Below, piece by piece: positions 61,301 through 64,000 of a stretch of DNA of 64,000 nt. This stretch comes from Nocardia sp. BMG111209 (GTDB taxonomy: Bacteria > Actinomycetota > Actinomycetes > Mycobacteriales > Mycobacteriaceae), in NCBI RefSeq assembly GCF_000381925.1, contig NZ_KB907310.1, positions 248,001-312,000 on the forward strand, read 5' to 3'. A program made the position numbers and the translations under genes. The notes under the pieces were generated by a model. That model did not search any database, was not told the DNA's origin, and worked only from the letters and a program-made list of their open reading frames with translations. The stretch's first letter is position 1; each line of letters opens with the position of its first letter.

Positions 61301-62195
61301 CGCACCCACCCCCGCGGGACTGATCGCGCACCTGGTGAGCCGGCGCGACGATCGCGGCCGGATCGACGCCGGCGCCGCGTTCGACGTACTGCTGCCGTTG
61401 CGGCCGATCGGCCCCGGCGGTGTGGTCGCGGGCCGGGAGCCGCTGTTCTGTGTACATCCGGTGAGCGGTCTGGCCTGGTCCTTCGCGGGGCTGGCCGCAC
61501 ATCTGGAGTCCGACCGGCCGCTGTACGGATTGCAGTCGCCCGCACTGGATCCCGCGGCCGTGATACCGGATTCGATCGAGCAGTGGGCGGCGCGCTACGT
61601 CCGGGAGATCCGCGCGGTGCAGCCGGAGGGCCCGTATCACCTGCTCGGCTGGTCGCTCGGCGGCGTGCTCGCCCACGCGGTCGCGGTGCGGTTGCAGGCC
61701 GAGGGACAGCCGGTGGCCCTGCTCGGCGTCCTCGACAGCACGCTGGGCGCCGCCGGGGAGCCGGCCGCGCTACCGCTCGGCGAACTGCTCGGCGGATTGC
61801 TGGGCGACGGAGACGATCTCGGCGCGGACCCCGAACGGATCACCGACATCGCGGATCTGGCCGGACATCTCGCCGCCGGACCGGAGCCGTTCGCCTCGCT
61901 CGGCGCCGAGCGGCTCGCGCGGCTGGCCGACGCCGCGACCGGTGCACTGCGACTGCTCGGCGAGTACCGGCCGCGACCGTACAAGGGCACGCTGCTGTAT
62001 TTCACGGCCGCCCTGGACGATCCGACCGGCGCCACCGGCGCGGCCGGCTGGGCCGAGGCCGTCGACGGCGTGGTGCGCAACCACGCCGTGCAGGCCACGC
62101 ACTGGCGGATGACCTCCGACGCGGCCCTCGCCCGCATCGGCCGGGTCGTCGCCGCACATCTCGAGCGCCGGGAGAACCGTTCCGGCCACGACTGA
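37365..62195 (+). CDS. Non-ribosomal peptide synthetase, modules 6-13 with thioesterase
   Basis: An 8276-residue enzyme starting at ATG 37365 inside the NRPS1 stop (TGATG), with GGAAGGAAG in front. Order: docking-like head; A6 37735-39230, T6 Ser670; then C-A-T modules 7 to 13 with carrier serines 1730, 2784, 3850, 4916, 5846, 6898 and 7954; thioesterase 61400-62180. The thioesterase has Ser8097 in GWSLGG, Asp8124 and His8246, and should release or cyclise the product. Every C domain keeps HHxxxDG. Codes by eye: A6 and A10 DVWHFSLVDK (Ser); A7 DVWDFILVSK, A8 DPLIVGTIAK, A9 DVWEHGAISK, A12 DALFTGTVIK and A13 DLWTLILVSK, all unassigned. Glu278 in A9 hints at a basic substrate. A11 is decayed. 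No epimerisation, methylation or reductase domain was seen. Confidence 0.93.
37440..37629 (+). other. N-terminal head of NRPS2, putative docking segment
   Basis: Residues 26-88 (DLPDLIDT to RLPGLL) precede the true adenylation domain, which begins near residue 124. The segment looks like a vestige of an A-domain N-terminus and matches the NRPS1 tail at 37084-37272 (23 of about 62 positions identical). Confidence 0.6.
53620..54790 (+). other. Decayed adenylation domain of module 11
   Basis: The frame is intact but the A domain is about 110 residues short and has lost its catalytic motifs. TSGSTGxPKG is replaced by [10 protein letters not shown]; FDxSVWE by PDSIWG; the NxYGPTE loop by [14 protein letters not shown] by FRTGI. 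The [15 protein letters not shown] segment and the GKLDR lysine are missing. The following carrier domain is normal (ALGGNSL, Ser5846), as are C11 and C12. The module should not activate an amino acid itself; it may be skipped, loaded in trans, or act as a spacer. Confidence 0.85.
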
Positions 62196-62204
62196 TTCAC
62201 CTCC

Positions 62205-62223
62205 GCCGGGCCTGTGACCCGGC
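62205..62223 (+). terminator. Hairpin after NRPS2
   Basis: GCCGGG (62205-62210) pairs with CCCGGC (62218-62223) around a 7-base loop, ten bases after the NRPS2 stop. It has no T-tract. It may be a partial terminator between the NRPS genes and the two small genes downstream. Confidence 0.35.
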
Positions 62224-62310
62224 ACACGAACTCGGGGCCGTCTCGCGCCCCGCACGGCAGCCCGGTGGACCTCACCGTGGCCGGCCGCATCCGGAGAAAG
62301 AGAAGGAAAT

Positions 62311-62385
62311 ATGACCGCAGCCGACATCATCTCGATCATCACGGCACTGCTCGCCACTGGTTCGAGCATCAAGTACACGCCGTAA
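62311..62385 (+). CDS. Very small hydrophobic peptide (24 aa)
   Basis: A 24-codon gene with a good ribosome site (AGAAGGA a few bases before ATG 62311). The peptide begins MTAADIISIITALLATG and ends SSIKYTP. The first two thirds can form a hydrophobic to amphipathic helix; there is no signal peptide. Its core (SIITALLATGSSI) matches the C-terminal half of the next small peptide (SILTALANVIATGSSV), and the DNA is similar there too, which argues against a chance frame. It lies 115 bases downstream of NRPS2. Function is unknown; tiny mycolata porins (PorA/PorH type), leaderless bacteriocins or a membrane-active peptide are possibilities by size and character only. Confidence 0.6.
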   Translation: MTAADIISIITALLATGSSIKYTP

Positions 62386-62433
62386 TCCCTGCTCACGACA
62401 GCCAATTCGACCACAGCAAAGGAACAACGAATC

Positions 62434-62574
62434 ATGACCGGTAGCGCCGAAGCCCTCGCCTCCGCCTTCTCCAGCATCTTCACCGGTAGTGCCACCGGAA
62501 GTGCCGGATTCTCCTCGATCCTCACCGCACTCGCCAACGTGATCGCCACCGGATCCTCGGTGTCGGTCGGCTGA
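62434..62574 (+). CDS. Small Ser/Gly/Thr-rich peptide (46 aa)
   Basis: A 46-codon gene starting at ATG 62434 with AAAGGA about ten bases upstream, 48 bases after the 24-codon gene. The peptide has two related units: ALASAFSSIFTGSATGS and GFSSILTALANVIATGSS. Each joins a short helix to an ATGS tail. The second unit is related to the smaller peptide upstream. There is no signal peptide, no Cys, and almost no charge. A hairpin follows directly. The two genes look like a small operon created by duplication. Ten serines would offer sites for O-acylation if it is a PorA/PorH-like mycolata peptide, which is speculation. Confidence 0.62.
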   Translation: MTGSAEALASAFSSIFTGSATGSAGFSSILTALANVIATGSSVSVG

Positions 62575-62581
62575 TGTTGCG

Positions 62582-62602
62582 GGGCTGCGGAATTCGCGGC
62601 CC
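62582..62602 (+). terminator. Terminator of the small-peptide genes
   Basis: GGGCTGCG (62582-62589) pairs with CGCGGCCC (62595-62602), eight pairs with one G-U, around a 5-base loop GAATT. It begins eight bases after the stop of the 46-codon gene. Confidence 0.55.
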
Positions 62603-62677
62603 GACCCCGGACATTCGCACCGCGGCGTGACTCCACGATCGCGTACCCGGCACGTCGCGGTGCTCCCGGACTCCCTT

Positions 62678-62694
62678 ATCGTCAGCCTGACGAT
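62678..62694. promoter_or_regulatory. Palindrome before the NrtR-like gene
   Basis: ATCGTCAG-C-CTGACGAT is a perfect inverted repeat with 8-base arms, ending 13 bases before the ATG at 62708. Its position over the translation start region and its GTCA/TGAC core suit autorepression by the NrtR-like product. Confidence 0.6.
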
Positions 62695-62707
62695 TACAAT
62701 CGCGGCC

Positions 62708-63418
62708 ATGGGCAATGCTTTTCGCCTGAACGCCGCAGTGTCGGTCGAGCTGGTGGTGCTGACACTCGGTACTCGCACCGTGCCGAACGATACTCTCTGC
62801 GCGCTGCTCGTTCAGCGCCTGTATGCCCCGTTCCGGGGCCGATGGGCGTTGCCCGGCGGATTCGTGGAGCCCGACGAGAGCCTCTCCGGGGCCGCGGTCC
62901 GGGCGCTGCGCGAGGAGACCAACATCCGGGCCGCCCGGATCCACCTGGAACAACTGGCCACCTACGGTGAGCCGGGCCGCGATCCGCGCGGGCGGGTGAT
63001 CGGCGTGGCCTATCTGGCGCTGATCCCGAATCTGCCCGCTCCGTCGGCGGGTACCGAGGTCAGCGCCGCGGCGATCTGGTCCGTCGAGCAGGTGCTCGCC
63101 GATCGGGGCCGGTTGGCGTTCGACCATCACCGGATCCTCACCGACGGTGTCGAACGGGCCCGCGCCAAACTCGAATACTCCCCGCTGGCGACCGCGTTCT
63201 GTGGCCGCGAATTCACCGTCGCCGATCTGCGCCGGGTGTACGAGGTGGTGTGGGGGACCGATATCGACCCGCGCAACTTCCACCGCAAGGTGACCACCAC
63301 CCCCGGCTTCGTGGAGGCCACCGGCCGCTCCACCAGCCGCGACGGCGGTCGCCCGGCCCGGCTGTACCGAGCCGGACCGGCTCGGGCACTGCACCCGCCG
63401 ATGATGCGGCCCTCCTGA
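62708..63418 (+). CDS. NrtR-like Nudix-domain transcriptional regulator
   Basis: A 236-residue protein with an N-terminal Nudix domain and a C-terminal winged helix, the arrangement of NrtR regulators of NAD metabolism. The Nudix box is at residues 51-73 (GFVEPDESLSGAAV, then RALREETNI). One catalytic Glu is Ala66 and the usual Gly is Asn72, so hydrolase activity is doubtful and a ligand-sensing role is more likely. The C-terminal part (FTVADLRRVYEVVWG, then NFHRKVTTTPGF) is the DNA-binding domain. ATG 62708 was chosen because the Nudix fold begins soon after it; the ribosome site is weak. A perfect palindrome lies just upstream. No NAD-biosynthesis gene is in the window. Confidence 0.83.
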   Translation: MGNAFRLNAAVSVELVVLTLGTRTVPNDTLCALLVQRLYAPFRGRWALPGGFVEPDESLSGAAVRALREETNIRAARIHLEQLATYGEPGRDPRGRVIGVAYLALIPNLPAPSAGTEVSAAAIWSVEQVLADRGRLAFDHHRILTDGVERARAKLEYSPLATAFCGREFTVADLRRVYEVVWGTDIDPRNFHRKVTTTPGFVEATGRSTSRDGGRPARLYRAGPARALHPPMMRPS

Positions 63419-63451
63419 GCACCGTCCCGGACGGGGCTATCAGCGCGCCGT

Positions 63452-63474
63452 GACCGGCGGAGATCACCGCGGTC
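63452..63474 (+). terminator. Possible terminator after the NrtR-like gene
   Basis: GACCGGCGG can pair with CCGCGGTC with one bulged base and a 6-base loop, 34 bases after the stop. No T-tract. Confidence 0.3.
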
Positions 63475-63550
63475 GGCCCGATTCACGCTGCGCCCCACAG
63501 CATATTCACAGTGTCGGACCGATGACCGCCGCGAACCCGCCCAATACGCT

Positions 63551-63565
63551 CACCCGGTACGGGTG
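63551..63565. promoter_or_regulatory. Inverted repeat before the glycosyltransferase gene
   Basis: CACCCG-GTA-CGGGTG is a perfect 6-base inverted repeat 26 bases before the ATG at 63591. It may be an operator; nothing else supports it. Confidence 0.35.
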
Positions 63566-63590
63566 AATCGGATGTGAGGGAGGGCAGCAG

Positions 63591-64000
63591 ATGGTGTCGA
63601 TCTCCGGCGTCGCCGGCGAGGTGGATCGGTCCGCGGATCGGACGGTCCGGATCGAACGGGCGACCCCGGCCGGCGCCGCGCCGCGCTGGGCCCGGCCCGG
63701 ACTCGCCGGGCTGCTGGTGGCGACGGCCGTGCTGTATCTGTGGGGGTTGCGCGGCGCGGGCTGGGCGAATCCCTACTACGCCGCGGCGGTGCAGGCGGGC
63801 ACCCGCAGCTGGAAGGCATTGCTGTTCGCCGCGCTCGACCCCGGCAACGCCATCACCGTCGACAAGCCGCCGGCCGCCCTGTGGCTGATGGCGTTGTCCG
63901 GCCGCCTGTTCGGCTTCGGATCCTGGTCGATGCTGGCGCCGCAGGCGCTGCTCGGCGTCGCGACGGTGGCGCTGCTGTACGCGACGGTCCGGCGGTGCAG
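63591..64000 (+). CDS. Family 39 glycosyltransferase, 3' end outside window
   Basis: The first 136 residues of a polytopic GT-C-type glycosyltransferase; the frame continues past the window end. GGGAGGG precedes the ATG. After a 33-residue cytoplasmic N-terminus comes a membrane segment (GLAGLLVATAVLYLWGL). The first periplasmic loop follows, with the actinobacterial signature GWANPYYAAAVQAG and LDPGNAITVDKPPAALW, then further membrane segments. Family members use lipid-linked sugars such as polyprenyl-phosphate mannose to modify cell-surface proteins or glycolipids. The actual donor and acceptor cannot be read from this fragment. Confidence 0.85.
   Translation, partial: MVSISGVAGEVDRSADRTVRIERATPAGAAPRWARPGLAGLLVATAVLYLWGLRGAGWANPYYAAAVQAGTRSWKALLFAALDPGNAITVDKPPAALWLMALSGRLFGFGSWSMLAPQALLGVATVALLYATVRRC

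Overview
The window comes from a high-GC actinomycete, most likely a Nocardia or a close mycolic-acid relative. Three things point there: the rpsL-rpsG-fusA-tuf order preceded by DUF3558-type lipoproteins, a KshB-type steroid hydroxylase reductase behind a KstR-type box, and a mycofactocin-type glycosyltransferase next to very large NRPS genes. No rRNA, tRNA, CRISPR array, insertion sequence or phage gene was recognised. Assignments rest on reading motifs by eye; no database search was run.

Layout. 1-1073: two small lipoproteins, the first cut by the window edge. 1335-5795: the str operon (rpsL, rpsG, fusA, tuf) with an internal TATAAT promoter and a strong hairpin after tuf. 6263-10802 (minus strand): a repeat-rich protein of unknown function, a protein with an AbiEi-like N-terminus and a nuclease-like C-terminus, and a secreted lipase. 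11039-12015 (minus): a coupled SPW-protein/TetR pair with a palindrome upstream. 12173-17584: a ferredoxin reductase, a glutamate/aspartate racemase-family protein, kshB, a second TetR gene and an mftF-type glycosyltransferase. 17670-19052: a GAF-domain regulator just upstream of the NRPS genes.

19585-62195 (about 43 kb, two thirds of the window): two NRPS genes that overlap at TGATG and form one assembly line. NRPS1 (5926 aa) is C-A-T x5 followed by a C domain. NRPS2 (8276 aa) opens with the matching A-T, continues with seven C-A-T modules and ends in a thioesterase. That gives 13 modules. The first is headed by a starter-like C domain, which suggests an N-acylated peptide. Specificity residues read by eye give Ser at modules 1, 3, 6 and 10 and Thr at module 4; the rest are unassigned. 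Module 11 has a decayed adenylation domain. No epimerisation domain was seen. The split between the proteins falls between the C and A domains of module 6, and each side carries a short segment homologous to the other, which looks like a matched docking pair.

Directly downstream (62311-62574) are two very short genes, 24 and 46 codons, that are related to each other and are followed by a hairpin. They are the best candidates here for an undescribed element. The window closes with an NrtR-like Nudix regulator preceded by a perfect palindrome, and the start of a family 39 glycosyltransferase gene.
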